DNA from: an uncultured Bacteroides sp.
Lineage (GTDB): Bacteria; Bacteroidota; Bacteroidia; Bacteroidales; Bacteroidaceae
Direction of reading: 5' to 3'
Assembly (NCBI RefSeq): GCF_949298305.1
Contig: NZ_CASFWU010000013.1
Coordinates: 14,670-78,669, forward strand
Length of the DNA stretch: 64,000 nt
Shown here: positions 1 to 8,470 of the stretch, piece after piece
Layout: each line of letters starts with the position of its first letter
How positions within the stretch are numbered: the first letter of the stretch is position 1
The notes under the pieces: generated by a model
What the model was told of the DNA's origin: nothing
The model's database searches: none
The model's input: only the letters and a program-made list of their open reading frames with translations
Made by a program: the position numbers and the translations under genes

Positions 1-1115
1 ACGACATCCTCAACTACCTCTACCTGTTGGCGCTGGACGCCGATGAACAACCCTCGGCCGACAAGGAGGCCTACCGTTACTTCCTCTCCTGCGTGCCCTC
101 CCTGCTGGACGAGTCCTGGATGCAGCGTCAGGCCAGAGCAGCCGTCATCCTGCTGGCTGCCGGACGCAAGGCCGAGGCGGCCGAGTTCGGGGCTTCGATG
201 AAGGAGCATCTGATACGCGAGGATGAGGTGGGGGCACACTTCGCCTTCAACGACGGTCTCTACAGCCTGAACATGCAGCCTGTTTCCACTCACGTGGCGG
301 TGATGGAGGCCCTGACCCGTCTGGGCGGAAACAAGGACCTGGTGGACGACATGAAGCGTTGGCTCCTGAAGCAGAAGCAGACCACCGCCTGGAATTCGCC
401 CGTCACCACGGCCGATGCCGTCTATGCCCTCCTGGCCGACGGCACTGCACTCGAGTCGCGGGGCGACGTGCGCATCACGCTGGGAAAGACCGTCGTCGAG
501 ACCGCATCCGACACCGCCGGTACTCCTGCATGGCAGGGCCTGGGTTACGTGAAGCAGACCTTTACGCAGGGCGATGCCGCCCTCAAGGCCGGACAGGTGA
601 AGGTGGAGAAGCGCGACGAAGGCATGGCCTGGGGAGCCGTCTATGCCCAATACTTCACTCCGATGTCCGATGTACGCGGGCAGGCGGGTGCGTTGGGTGT
701 GGAGAAGCAGCTCTACCTGGAGGCTGTGGATGCCTCCGGCCGCAAGTCCCTGAAACCGCTCGATGCCGCCACGGCCCCCAGGGTGGGGGATAAGGTGGTC
801 ATCCGCCTCGTCTTGCGCCTGGACCGCGCCATGGACTTCCTCCAGCTCAAGGATAGCCGCGCCGCCTGCCTCGAACCGACGTCCGCCCTCTCCGGCTATC
901 GTTGGTACAACGGCTACGGTGCCTACACCGACATCAAGGATGCCTCCACCCGCTTCTACTTCGACCACCTGGACAAGGGCACCTACGTGCTGGAATACGC
1001 CTGCCGCATTGCCCGTTCCGGACGGTACGAACCGGGCATAGCCATCCTCCAAAGTGCCTACGCCCCCGAATTTGCCTCCCACTCCGCAGCGCTGGAGCAG
1101 TTGGTGATTGAGTAG
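1..1115 (+). CDS. Alpha-2-macroglobulin family protein, C-terminal part
   Basis: The reading frame is open from base 3, with no start in the window, so this is the 3' end of a longer gene. About 370 residues are visible. The first part is helix-rich and resembles the alpha/alpha-toroid (complement-like) region of bacterial alpha-2-macroglobulins (residues with NDGLYSLNMQP and VSTHVAVMEAL). The C-terminal part is beta-rich and has the family-typical phrase SGYRWYNGYGAYTDIKD followed by a receptor-domain-like end. Bacterial members are exported and are thought to trap proteases or stabilise the envelope. The thioester region and the signal peptide would lie upstream of the window. A strong hairpin follows the stop. 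The family call is fairly sure; the role is inferred from the family. Confidence 0.8.
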   Translation, partial: DILNYLYLLALDADEQPSADKEAYRYFLSCVPSLLDESWMQRQARAAVILLAAGRKAEAAEFGASMKEHLIREDEVGAHFAFNDGLYSLNMQPVSTHVAVMEALTRLGGNKDLVDDMKRWLLKQKQTTAWNSPVTTADAVYALLADGTALESRGDVRITLGKTVVETASDTAGTPAWQGLGYVKQTFTQGDAALKAGQVKVEKRDEGMAWGAVYAQYFTPMSDVRGQAGALGVEKQLYLEAVDASGRKSLKPLDAATAPRVGDKVVIRLVLRLDRAMDFLQLKDSRAACLEPTSALSGYRWYNGYGAYTDIKDASTRFYFDHLDKGTYVLEYACRIARSGRYEPGIAILQSAYAPEFASHSAALEQLVIE

Positions 1116-1145
1116 GGAAACGGCCGACAAGGAATGTCACCTCAT

Positions 1146-1187
1146 CAATGCCGTCCCTCCGGAATGTTGGCCGGAGGAACGGCATTG
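1146..1187 (+). terminator. Hairpin terminator after the macroglobulin gene
   Basis: A 17-bp stem with one mismatch (arms 1146-1162 and 1171-1187) and an 8-nt loop lies 30 bp after the stop. No long T run follows, so it may act as an RNA 3' end stabiliser rather than a strict intrinsic terminator. Confidence 0.6.
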
Positions 1188-1205
1188 TTGCGTAAGTGCT
1201 TTTCC

Positions 1206-1293
1206 CAAAGAGGCTCGGAGGCAAGGTCAAAGAGGCTCGGAGGCAAGATCAAAGAGGCTCGGAGGTGATGCCAAAGAGGCTCGGAGGGACGGG
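1206..1293. repeat. 22-bp tandem repeat, four copies
   Basis: The 16-base core CAAAGAGGCTCGGAGG starts at 1206, 1228, 1250 and 1272, an exact 22-bp period. The remaining 6 bases of each unit vary. It lies between the macroglobulin terminator and the next promoter. The sequence differs from the TTGCACGG family elsewhere in the window, but the period is the same. Confidence 0.85.
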
Positions 1294-1366
1294 CAGGGTT
1301 TACGGCAAGTAATGCAAATCTTACCTAAAAAGCCGGCCTTTGTCTTTTTCTTCTATATGAATTTTG

Positions 1367-1374
1367 TACATTTG
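1367..1374 (+). promoter_or_regulatory. Bacteroidetes -7 box (TACATTTG)
   Basis: TACATTTG fits the TAnnTTTG consensus and sits 61 bp before the ATG of the DUF1573 gene. No clear TTTG lies at the expected -33 spacing, so the assignment rests on the -7 box alone. Confidence 0.5.
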
Positions 1375-1435
1375 CAAACCTTTCTTGCATGCGATGACTC
1401 GCAGAAATATGATAATAGGCATAATGACCATAGAC

Positions 1436-2506
1436 ATGAAACGAACAGTAAGCATATTTACATTGCTCGTCTGCCTGCTGGGTGGCGTGGCGGCACAGCC
1501 GCGCTTCACGTCGAACACCAGCCAGTACAGCCTGGGGCAGATAGAGTGGAAACATCCGGTGAACGTGGAGTACACCGTCACCAATACAGGTACCGACCCG
1601 CTGGTGCTGACCGAGGTGGAGCCGGACTGTGCCTGCACCGTGGCGCAGTGGACGCAGACGCCCATTGCCCCCGGAGCGAAAGGCACCATCAACGTCACCT
1701 TCGATGCCGAGGCGTTGGGACATTTCCAGAAATCAGTAGCCGTCTACAACAATGCGGAGCCTCACCTGGTTTACCTGAACTTCAGTGGTGAAGTGGTGCG
1801 GGAAATCAAAGATTATACGAAGACACATCCTTACCAGATAGGGCAGATACGTATTGACAGGGATGAGCTGGCCTTCCCCGATGTATGCCGGGGCGAGCGT
1901 CCTGTGCTGCATGTGGGGGTTGTGAATCTGTCAGACCGTCCGTATGAACCGGTGCTGATGCACCTGCCTCCCTACATCGACATGGAGGTGAAGCCCGCTG
2001 TGCTGCAGCAAGGCGAGAAGGGTGTCATCACCCTGACCCTGAATACGGAGCGGCTCACCGACCTGGGACTGACGCAGGCCTCGGTCTACCTGTCGCGCTT
2101 TGCCGGCGACAAGGTGAGCGAGGAAAGTGAATTGCCGGTATCGGCCGTCCTGCTGCCCGACTTCTCCAACCTGACCGAGACGGAGAAGCTGAATGTTCCC
2201 TCTGTCCAGCTCTCGTCCAATGCCTTGGACTTCAGCACGGTGCTGGCCAAGAAACGGAAAGCCAAAGCCGACATTACACTGACCAACAACGGCCGCTCGC
2301 CGCTGATTATCAGCAAACTGCAAGTGTTCCATCCCGCGGTGGGCGTCAGCTTGAAGAAGGCCATGCTGCAGCCCGGCGAGTCTACCCGCCTGCGTGTGAC
2401 GATAGTGAAGAAGAGCATCGGCAAGCACCGCCGCCACCTGCGTCTGCTGATGATAACCAACGACCCGATGCATCCCAAAGTAGAAATTAACATTAAAGCG
2501 AAATAA
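1436..2506 (+). CDS. DUF1573 domain exported protein
   Basis: This 356-residue protein begins with a clear signal peptide (MKRTVSIFTLLVCLLGGVAAQ). I chose the ATG at 1436 because it starts that peptide; longer in-frame starts only add an implausible N-terminus. It carries DUF1573 (Ig-like, ASPM-SPD-2-Hydin-like) modules: residues about 30-120 with the signature VEYTVTNTGTDPLVLTEVEP and a conserved DCACT, a middle unit, and a second typical unit near 270-350 (KADITLTNNGRSPLIISKL). Such proteins are common, exported and of unknown function in Bacteroidetes. The stop is 2 bp before the meaB start, so the two are probably co-transcribed, although no functional link is obvious. Confidence 0.8.
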   Translation: MKRTVSIFTLLVCLLGGVAAQPRFTSNTSQYSLGQIEWKHPVNVEYTVTNTGTDPLVLTEVEPDCACTVAQWTQTPIAPGAKGTINVTFDAEALGHFQKSVAVYNNAEPHLVYLNFSGEVVREIKDYTKTHPYQIGQIRIDRDELAFPDVCRGERPVLHVGVVNLSDRPYEPVLMHLPPYIDMEVKPAVLQQGEKGVITLTLNTERLTDLGLTQASVYLSRFAGDKVSEESELPVSAVLLPDFSNLTETEKLNVPSVQLSSNALDFSTVLAKKRKAKADITLTNNGRSPLIISKLQVFHPAVGVSLKKAMLQPGESTRLRVTIVKKSIGKHRRHLRLLMITNDPMHPKVEINIKAK

Positions 2507-2508
2507 CC

Positions 2509-3612
2509 ATGGAACATCCCGAGAATTGTGCCGAGTACAAGGGCCTGACCGTGAATGCCGGCATCGAACAGCCCGCTTCCGTGAACCCCTATCTGAAGAA
2601 CCGTCCGCGCCACAAGAAGCGCGAACTCTCTGTGGCCGACTATGTGGACGGCATTGTGAAAGGTGAAACAACCATATTGAGCCAGGCCGTGACCCTGGTG
2701 GAGAGCCTGAAGCCCGAACACCAGGCAGTGGCGCAGGAAGTCATCGAGAAATGCCTGCCCTATGCCGGGAGTTCCATCCGTGTGGGCATCAGCGGTGTGC
2801 CGGGAGCCGGCAAGAGTACGTCCATCGATGTCTTCGGACTGCACGTGCTGGAGCAGTACGGCGGCAAGCTGGCCGTGCTGGCCATCGACCCCAGCAGCGA
2901 GCGCAGCAAGGGCAGCATCCTGGGCGACAAGACCCGCATGGAGAAACTCTCCGTACATCCCAAGTCGTTCATCCGTCCCAGCCCGTCGGCCGGGTCGCTG
3001 GGCGGTGTGGCCCGCAAGACGCGTGAGACCATCATCCTCTGCGAAGCCGCCGGCTACGACAAGATATTCGTTGAGACCGTGGGCGTGGGCCAGAGCGAGA
3101 CCGCCGTACACTCGATGGTGGACTTCTTCCTGCTCATCCAGTTGGCCGGCACGGGCGACGAGCTGCAGGGCATCAAGCGCGGCATCATGGAGATGGCCGA
3201 CGGCATTGTCATCAACAAGGCCGACGGCGACAACCTGGAGCGCGCCAAGCTGGCTGCCACCCAGTTCCGCAACGCGCTCCACCTCTTTCCGGCCCCCGAG
3301 AGCGGATGGACACCGCAGGTGCTCACCTACTCAGGCTTCTACAACCTGGGCGTGAAGGAGATTTGGGACATGGTGTACAAGTACATGGACTTTGTGAAGG
3401 AGAACGGTTACTTTGAGTACCGCCGCAACGAGCAGAGCAAGTACTGGATGTACGAGAGCATCAACGAGCAGTTGCGCGACAGCTTCTACCACAACCCGAA
3501 GATAGAGGCCATGCTGGGCGAGCGCGAGCAGCAGGTGCTGCAGGGCAACCTGACCTCGTTTGTGGCCGCCAAATCGCTGCTGGACACCTACTTTGAGGAC
3601 ATGAAGCGCTGA
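2509..3612 (+). CDS. meaB: Methylmalonyl-CoA mutase-associated GTPase MeaB
   Basis: A 367-residue cytoplasmic G3E P-loop GTPase. MeaB loads and protects the adenosylcobalamin cofactor of methylmalonyl-CoA mutase, the enzyme Bacteroides uses in the succinate-propionate route. Visible motifs are Walker A GVPGAGKST (about residues 97-105), the MeaB/ArgK signature DPSSERSKGSILGDKTRM (about 125-142), the switch-like ETVGVGQSE and the base-specificity motif NKAD. The length fits the family. It starts 2 bp after the DUF1573 stop. The mutase genes are not in this window. It converges on the next gene with a 9-bp gap. Confidence 0.93.
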   Translation: MEHPENCAEYKGLTVNAGIEQPASVNPYLKNRPRHKKRELSVADYVDGIVKGETTILSQAVTLVESLKPEHQAVAQEVIEKCLPYAGSSIRVGISGVPGAGKSTSIDVFGLHVLEQYGGKLAVLAIDPSSERSKGSILGDKTRMEKLSVHPKSFIRPSPSAGSLGGVARKTRETIILCEAAGYDKIFVETVGVGQSETAVHSMVDFFLLIQLAGTGDELQGIKRGIMEMADGIVINKADGDNLERAKLAATQFRNALHLFPAPESGWTPQVLTYSGFYNLGVKEIWDMVYKYMDFVKENGYFEYRRNEQSKYWMYESINEQLRDSFYHNPKIEAMLGEREQQVLQGNLTSFVAAKSLLDTYFEDMKR

Positions 3613-3621
3613 GGCGCGATT

Positions 3622-5130
3622 TTAGAATCCTGCCACGAAGTCGTCGAAGCTGATGTCGGTGACTCCTATCTTTTCTTTCAGCCGCATCTTTTTGCGCGAT
3701 ATGCTTCCCTTGGCTATGTGGTAGATTTCTGCCAGTATGGCCAGGGGAAGTTCCATTTTGACCAGGCAGCAGAAGTCGGTCTCCTCTTCGTTCAGTTGCG
3801 GGTAGGCTTCCTTCAGGCGGCGGGTGAAGCCGTCGAAGCAGGCGTCGGTGTTGTTGCGCAGGGTCTGCCAGTCCTCGGGTGTGAGGTGCAGCGCGCCCGT
3901 CCGGTTGCGGCTGCGCATCAGCAGGGGGATGGTGATTTCGTTCAGCTGCTTGAAGTACTCCAGCCGTTGGGTCAGTTGGGCGTTCTCCAGCTGCTCCTTC
4001 GCCTCCTGTTCGCGCAGGTAGCGAATCTCCATTTCCTGCTGCGAGAGCCGGGCCTGCATCAGGTCGCGGTTGAGCCGTGCCTGCCGGCGGCGGGTGTAGA
4101 TGTAGTAGGCTCCCCACAGGATGACGAGCAGGCCGACCGCCGCCGCCAGACGGTACACCTGGAGCATCCGGCGTGTCAGTTGGTGTTCGCTTTCCTCAAT
4201 CTGCTGTTTCTGTTTTCGGTACTCGCGTATGGCGTTGATTTTGTCCAGCAGTTCGGCCTTCTTGTCATCGTCCAGCGAGTCGCGGTAGCGTACGTGTTCG
4301 CGCAGGAACTCGAGGGAAGTTTCCAGCCGTCCTTGGTGATACAAGGCTTCGGCCATGTAGCGGTAGGCGTCGGTCTTGCGGCGCAGGGGAAACATTTCGG
4401 CTATTTGGCGGAAGTAGCAGAGGGCCGAGTCGTTGCGGGTTATGTGAAAGCGGATGCCCTTGTCGAGTGCCCGGTAGTAGTCCTGTCTGCCGGCACGGGT
4501 CTCTATGGCCCGGGCGGTATGTATCAGTGCCGAGTCGGGTTGCTCCAGATAGAGGTGCAGCACGGCTATTTCGGCCTGTAGGTCGGCCCGCCGGCCTTCG
4601 TCCACAGCTGCCGCATAGCGGTTGGCGGTGTGCAGCTCTTCCAGCGCCTCTCCAAACATTTTCTTGTTCTTTAGCCGTTTGCTGCGGATGAGGCCGATGC
4701 GCACCGCCATGGGGCTGTCCTGCTGCTGTACGGCCAGCCGGAGGGCATCGTCCAGCAGTTGTGTCTCCTGCTGGTCGAAGTGGTTGAAGCGGCAGAGGTC
4801 TGCGCGGGCTATGTCCAGCTCCATGCGCAGCCGGGGCGGGGCGTCGGCCGGCAGGTATTGCCCGGCCTTTTCATAATGTTCCTGCGCGCGCAGCAGGAAG
4901 AACTCCCGGTGCAGCTTCTTGCCCTGAAGGAAGTAGAGCAGGGCGGTGTGCAGCGAGTCGTCGTCGCGGAGGGCCTGGCGGAGGCCGCAGTCCAGCAGGC
5001 TGTCGGGCAGGCTGATGGAATCGTGCAGGGCGATGCTGTCCCAAAGTTCATTCGGGATGTCTTCGTGTCGGGATGTACAGGCGCTGAGGCACAAGGCAAG
5101 CAGGATGAATAACAGTGGACGGTCTCTCAT
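3622..5130 (-). CDS. TPR membrane regulator with C-terminal HTH-like domain
   Basis: 502 residues from the ATG at 5130; a longer in-frame start at 5205 would place residues before the signal peptide. The N-terminus is lipoprotein-like (LLALCLSAC, Cys18). A helical TPR-like region follows (about 30-320), then one membrane segment (about 332-352, LAAAVGLLVILWGAYYIY), a basic coiled coil (about 355-410), and a C-terminal region (about 418-502) with the phrase NEEETDFCCLVKMELPLAILAEIYHIAKGSISRKKMRLKEK, which resembles a LuxR-like helix-turn-helix. This layout matches a Bacteroidetes group of one-piece membrane regulators whose outer TPR part senses and whose inner tail binds DNA. The target is unknown. 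The gene is monocistronic and has a long gene-free upstream region. Confidence 0.7.
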   Translation of the reverse strand: MRDRPLLFILLALCLSACTSRHEDIPNELWDSIALHDSISLPDSLLDCGLRQALRDDDSLHTALLYFLQGKKLHREFFLLRAQEHYEKAGQYLPADAPPRLRMELDIARADLCRFNHFDQQETQLLDDALRLAVQQQDSPMAVRIGLIRSKRLKNKKMFGEALEELHTANRYAAAVDEGRRADLQAEIAVLHLYLEQPDSALIHTARAIETRAGRQDYYRALDKGIRFHITRNDSALCYFRQIAEMFPLRRKTDAYRYMAEALYHQGRLETSLEFLREHVRYRDSLDDDKKAELLDKINAIREYRKQKQQIEESEHQLTRRMLQVYRLAAAVGLLVILWGAYYIYTRRRQARLNRDLMQARLSQQEMEIRYLREQEAKEQLENAQLTQRLEYFKQLNEITIPLLMRSRNRTGALHLTPEDWQTLRNNTDACFDGFTRRLKEAYPQLNEEETDFCCLVKMELPLAILAEIYHIAKGSISRKKMRLKEKIGVTDISFDDFVAGF

Positions 5131-5557
5131 AACAGTCAGGTTTTGGGCCGTGGATGGTGAATAACAAAGTTCATATAATCTGCAAATATATGCAAATTCC
5201 CCCAATAATCGGCATTCGGGTGCGAGGAAATGTCGTCGGTACGTTCATTCGGCTGTAACATGCCCGAAAACCGGAAGGCGGATTTGCTGTTCTTCCGGAG
5301 GTGATACGCTTCGTGTACGCTTGCCTGTTGGCACTTCAGGCTGGCTGAGCGCATACGGATGTTTCATCCCCCCCCTCCGGCCGTGTTCCTGAAAATGCTT
5401 TCACCCTTTCAATGCACCGCAAGCCGCTGGCTGTCAATCTTTTCTTGTGAAATAGGTATCTCACGTCGCCCGTCACTCGTACTTCCCTGCCTGCACCTTG
5501 TCTCCCGCAGTCTTGCACCGGCGTGAAACATGCTTTCTCCTTTCCGTTGGCCGGTTT

Positions 5558-5603
5558 CACTTTTCTCTATGTTACATGTACACTTTTGTGTATGTTACAT
5601 CGG
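5558..5603. repeat. Two-copy 23-bp direct repeat
   Basis: CACTTTT at 5558 and 5581 and TATGTTACAT at 5568 and 5591 give two units 23 bp apart. Between them TACAC and GTGTA form a small inverted repeat. Confidence 0.6.
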
Positions 5604-5709
5604 CTTCCTTTCACCTGTATTCCTGCTCTCGAAAAGGAGATGCTTCCGCTTCAGTCGCGTGTTGCCTCTTTGTGAGTAAACCTATAGTAGTAATCTGGCT
5701 AAAAGTAGT

Positions 5710-5732
5710 CAACCTGATTCAGGAAAACACAC
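5710..5732 (+). repeat. 23-bp repeat shared with 47280-47302
   Basis: The 23 bases here are the exact reverse complement of 47280-47302 (core CCTGATTCAGGAAAACAC). Flanks are not alike. Both copies lie in long gene-free stretches that also hold TTGCACGG-type 22-bp arrays. Confidence 0.75.
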
Positions 5733-5955
5733 ATCTTGCGGTAAGCGTCTCCTCGATGAAGGCTGAAGGTTCACCGAAAACCGCAGGATATCAGTGTGAA
5801 AGATGAAAAGTGAATGCGTGAAGGCAGTCCGGAGGAAATGGGAAAATGGCATGTGTGAAGTCAATCTCCTCCTGTTCCGGCAACGGATTCCGTTTCACCG
5901 GCCGGATGCGGGTGTTCTCCTGTGCGCCGCAATCCGTGCTGGCACCGTTCGCGGG

Positions 5956-6021
5956 CCGTGCAGGCATTGTCCACAGTCCGTGCAAGCGTCGTCCGCGGGC
6001 CGTGCAGGTGTCTGCCGTGCG
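5956..6021 (-). repeat. 22-bp-period array (TTGCACGG family), three units
   Basis: CCGTGCA recurs at 5956, 5978 and 6000, an exact 22-bp period. Read on the minus strand the units contain GCTTGCACGGAC or GCCTGCACGGCCCG, matching the 46879-47010 array in opposite orientation. Confidence 0.75.
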
Positions 6022-6120
6022 GAGTGCAATCTCTGTCGGCATCTTTATCGGGAAATCAGGGCGATTCCCGGATGGCATGATGGGCTTGTTCAAGTGGCGT
6101 GCGGAGGAGGCAAACCGGGG

Positions 6121-8238
6121 CTACAGGCTCAGCACCACGCGGTCGCCCAGCCGCTTGGCCATGATGCTCTGCACTTCGCGCAGTTCGCTGTAACGCTTCA
6201 TGATGGCGTTGCATTTCTCGTCGTCGCGGGCCACAGCGGGGTCTTGCAGGGCGGACATGATATGCTTCAGCTCCTCGCTGACGATGGCATACTTGAAGTT
6301 GATCATCAGCGTGGGCACCAGTTCGTAGAGGCGTTCCTCGTCCGTCACTATCTTCTGGTTCTTGGAGTGGTACTTGCTGAGCTGGTAGCGGTTGCTGATG
6401 AGTTCCATGCTCAGGCGGCTGATGTCGGGGTCGGGATGGGTCAGGAAGTAGTGTTCGGCCCGGAACCCTTCGTCGTGCAGGTGGGCGGCGGCTTCGGCCA
6501 GCATGCGGCGGTGCAGCGGGTTGTGGAAACTGAGCTCGTCTTCCTTCAGGTCGTTCACCACGTATTCCGTCACGCTGACGGGCACCTCTTCGCCCTCCTC
6601 GGTGGTGGCGTTGCACATGATGCGTTCGCCGTAGCGCACCACCATCTGCAAGATGAGCCTTTCGTAGCGGTAGAACTCGCGTCCTTCCTTGCCCTCCTGC
6701 GGGATGAAAGACTCGTAAGCGTCGGGCGGCAGTGCGGTTTCCGGCGGGAAGCCGGGCGGGGGATAGGCTGCCGTGTCGCCTTCCTGTGCGGGCGGAAGGT
6801 CTGTCGGGGCGGGTATCTCGTCTGTGCCCGGTTCGGCGGCCGTCTGCGGGGCGGCGGTGTTGGCGGCAGCGGTGCGGGCGGCTGCGGCGCGGCGTTCGCG
6901 CTCGATGCGCTCGGCCTGTTGCTCGGCCTGCTTCTCGCGGCGTTTGGCCACCTCAGACACCAGCAGGCGGTCTTCCACGCGCAGCAGCTGGGCACACTCC
7001 TTGATGTAGACGTCGCGTACGATGGCTTCGGGGATGACCGAGATGCTTTGCACCAGGTTGCCGATGAGTTCGGCCCGCTTGATGGGGTCGCGTCCGGCGT
7101 CCTCCAGCAGCAGGTTGGTCTTGAAGCGGATGAAGTCCGTCTCGTGTTCGCGGATGAAGTCCTGGAATTCCGCCGAGTTGTGCTTGCGGGCAAAGGAGTC
7201 GGGGTCGTCGCCGTCGGGCAGGAGGCAGACCTTGATGTTCATTCCCTCTTCGAGCAGCATGTCGATGCCTCGCAGGGAGGCTTTGATGCCGGCCGCGTCG
7301 CCGTCGTAGAGCACGGTCATGTTGTTGGTGAAGCGGTGTATCATCTTGATTTGCTGCGTGGTGAGCGCTGTACCCGACGAAGCTACCACGTTCTCCACCC
7401 CGCTCTGGTGCATGGAGATGACATCCGTGTAGCCTTCCACCAGGAAGCAGCGGTCCTGCTTCACGATGGCCTGTTTGGCCTGGTAGATGCCATAGAGTTC
7501 GTTGCTCTTGTGATAGATGTCCGACTCGGGCGAGTTGACGTACTTCACCTTGACGCCCTTGGTGGCGGCGGCCAGCACGCGTCCGCCGAAGGCCACGACC
7601 TTGCCCGAGAGGGTGTGGACGGGGAAGATGACACGTCCCCAGAAACGGTCGCGCAGGCGGTGGTCGTCCGTTTCGTAGCAGAGGCCGGTCTTTACCAGGT
7701 ATTCCTTCTTGTATCCTTTGGCCAGGGCTTCGCGGGCCATGGCGTCGTGGCTCTCGGTGCAGTAGCCCAGCTGGAATTTCTCGATGATGTCGTCGCGGAA
7801 GCCGCGGTTGCGGAAGTAGGCCATGCCGATGTTGCGCCCTTCGTCGGTCTGCCGCAGGGTGCGGCGGAAGTAGTCGTTGGCCCACTGGTTGACGACGAAC
7901 AGGCTCTCGCGCTCGCTTTGCGCGGCCTTCTCTTCGTCAGAGAGTTCGCGTTCCTTGATTTCGATGCCGTACTTCTTGGCCAGGAAGCGCAGGGCTTCGG
8001 GGTAGGTCAGCTGTTCGTGTTCCATGATGAAGTGGACAGCATTGCCGCCCTTGCCGCAGGCGAAGCACTTGCAGAGGCCTTTGGCGGGCGAGACGTAGAA
8101 CGAGGGCGTCTTGTCGTCGTGGAAGGGGCAGAGGCCCACGTAGTTCACGCCGCGCTTGCGCAGGGTGACGAAGTCCGACACGACGTCGTAAATCTGCGCC
8201 GCGTCCAGTATACGGTCTATGGTGGCTTGGTCTATCAT
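6121..8238 (-). CDS. dnaG: DNA primase DnaG
   Basis: 705 residues from the ATG at 8238 (MIDQATIDRI), the usual family start; the open frame continues upstream without homology. DnaG makes RNA primers at the replication fork. Visible: a CHC2 zinc finger with C37, H40, C58 and C61; the core with the Toprim motifs VEGYTD and YDGDAAG followed by DPDSFARK; then an unusually Ala/Pro/Arg-rich low-complexity linker (about 430-500), and a C-terminal helicase-interaction region. In many bacteria dnaG sits with rpsU and rpoD; here it follows tyrA, from which it is separated by a long inverted repeat. Whether it has its own promoter is not clear. Confidence 0.95.
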   Translation of the reverse strand: MIDQATIDRILDAAQIYDVVSDFVTLRKRGVNYVGLCPFHDDKTPSFYVSPAKGLCKCFACGKGGNAVHFIMEHEQLTYPEALRFLAKKYGIEIKERELSDEEKAAQSERESLFVVNQWANDYFRRTLRQTDEGRNIGMAYFRNRGFRDDIIEKFQLGYCTESHDAMAREALAKGYKKEYLVKTGLCYETDDHRLRDRFWGRVIFPVHTLSGKVVAFGGRVLAAATKGVKVKYVNSPESDIYHKSNELYGIYQAKQAIVKQDRCFLVEGYTDVISMHQSGVENVVASSGTALTTQQIKMIHRFTNNMTVLYDGDAAGIKASLRGIDMLLEEGMNIKVCLLPDGDDPDSFARKHNSAEFQDFIREHETDFIRFKTNLLLEDAGRDPIKRAELIGNLVQSISVIPEAIVRDVYIKECAQLLRVEDRLLVSEVAKRREKQAEQQAERIERERRAAAARTAAANTAAPQTAAEPGTDEIPAPTDLPPAQEGDTAAYPPPGFPPETALPPDAYESFIPQEGKEGREFYRYERLILQMVVRYGERIMCNATTEEGEEVPVSVTEYVVNDLKEDELSFHNPLHRRMLAEAAAHLHDEGFRAEHYFLTHPDPDISRLSMELISNRYQLSKYHSKNQKIVTDEERLYELVPTLMINFKYAIVSEELKHIMSALQDPAVARDDEKCNAIMKRYSELREVQSIMAKRLGDRVVLSL

Positions 8239-8335
8239 ACGGAGCACAAATGTACGGGTTATTTCCGACATTTCGTCCGCTTGGGACGGATTTAATGGGG
8301 GAGAGTGGACGGCTGGTGTGGGGGCGGCGAATCGG

Positions 8336-8450
8336 GATGGCACACTGATGACACAGATTGGGACAGATGACCACAGGATATATTTGCTTGTTCGTCAGAA
8401 GTATATCGTCTGTGAAAATCTGTCCCAATCTGTGTCATCTGTGTGCCATC
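8336..8450. repeat. 33-bp inverted repeat forming a long hairpin
   Basis: Arms 8336-8368 and 8418-8450 are complementary over 33 bases with one mismatch, around a 49-base centre that can pair further (GATATA with TATATC, CACAG with CTGTG). Each arm holds repeated (C/G)ACAGAT words. A related word series (CTCTGTG, TTCTGTG, CTCTGTGG) is seen at 63341-63367 after queA. It lies between tyrA and dnaG and could terminate or process the operon RNA. Confidence 0.85.
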
Positions 8451-8470
8451 TTCCGCTCCGGAAGCCCCCA

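Larger units (their letters stand above)
5131..6120. other. Gene-free stretch with short repeats
   Basis: Nearly 1 kb between two genes transcribed leftward, without a credible gene. It holds a 23-bp direct repeat (5558-5603), a 23-bp segment repeated in inverse orientation at 47280 (5710-5732), and a 22-bp-period array (5956-6021). Open frames here are short or run antisense into dnaG. Confidence 0.7.

Noticed and set aside
5803..8295. 830-residue open frame on the plus strand opposite dnaG
   Set aside because: Antisense shadow of a GC-rich gene; composition is Val/Leu/His-rich without domains, and dnaG motifs on the other strand are complete.
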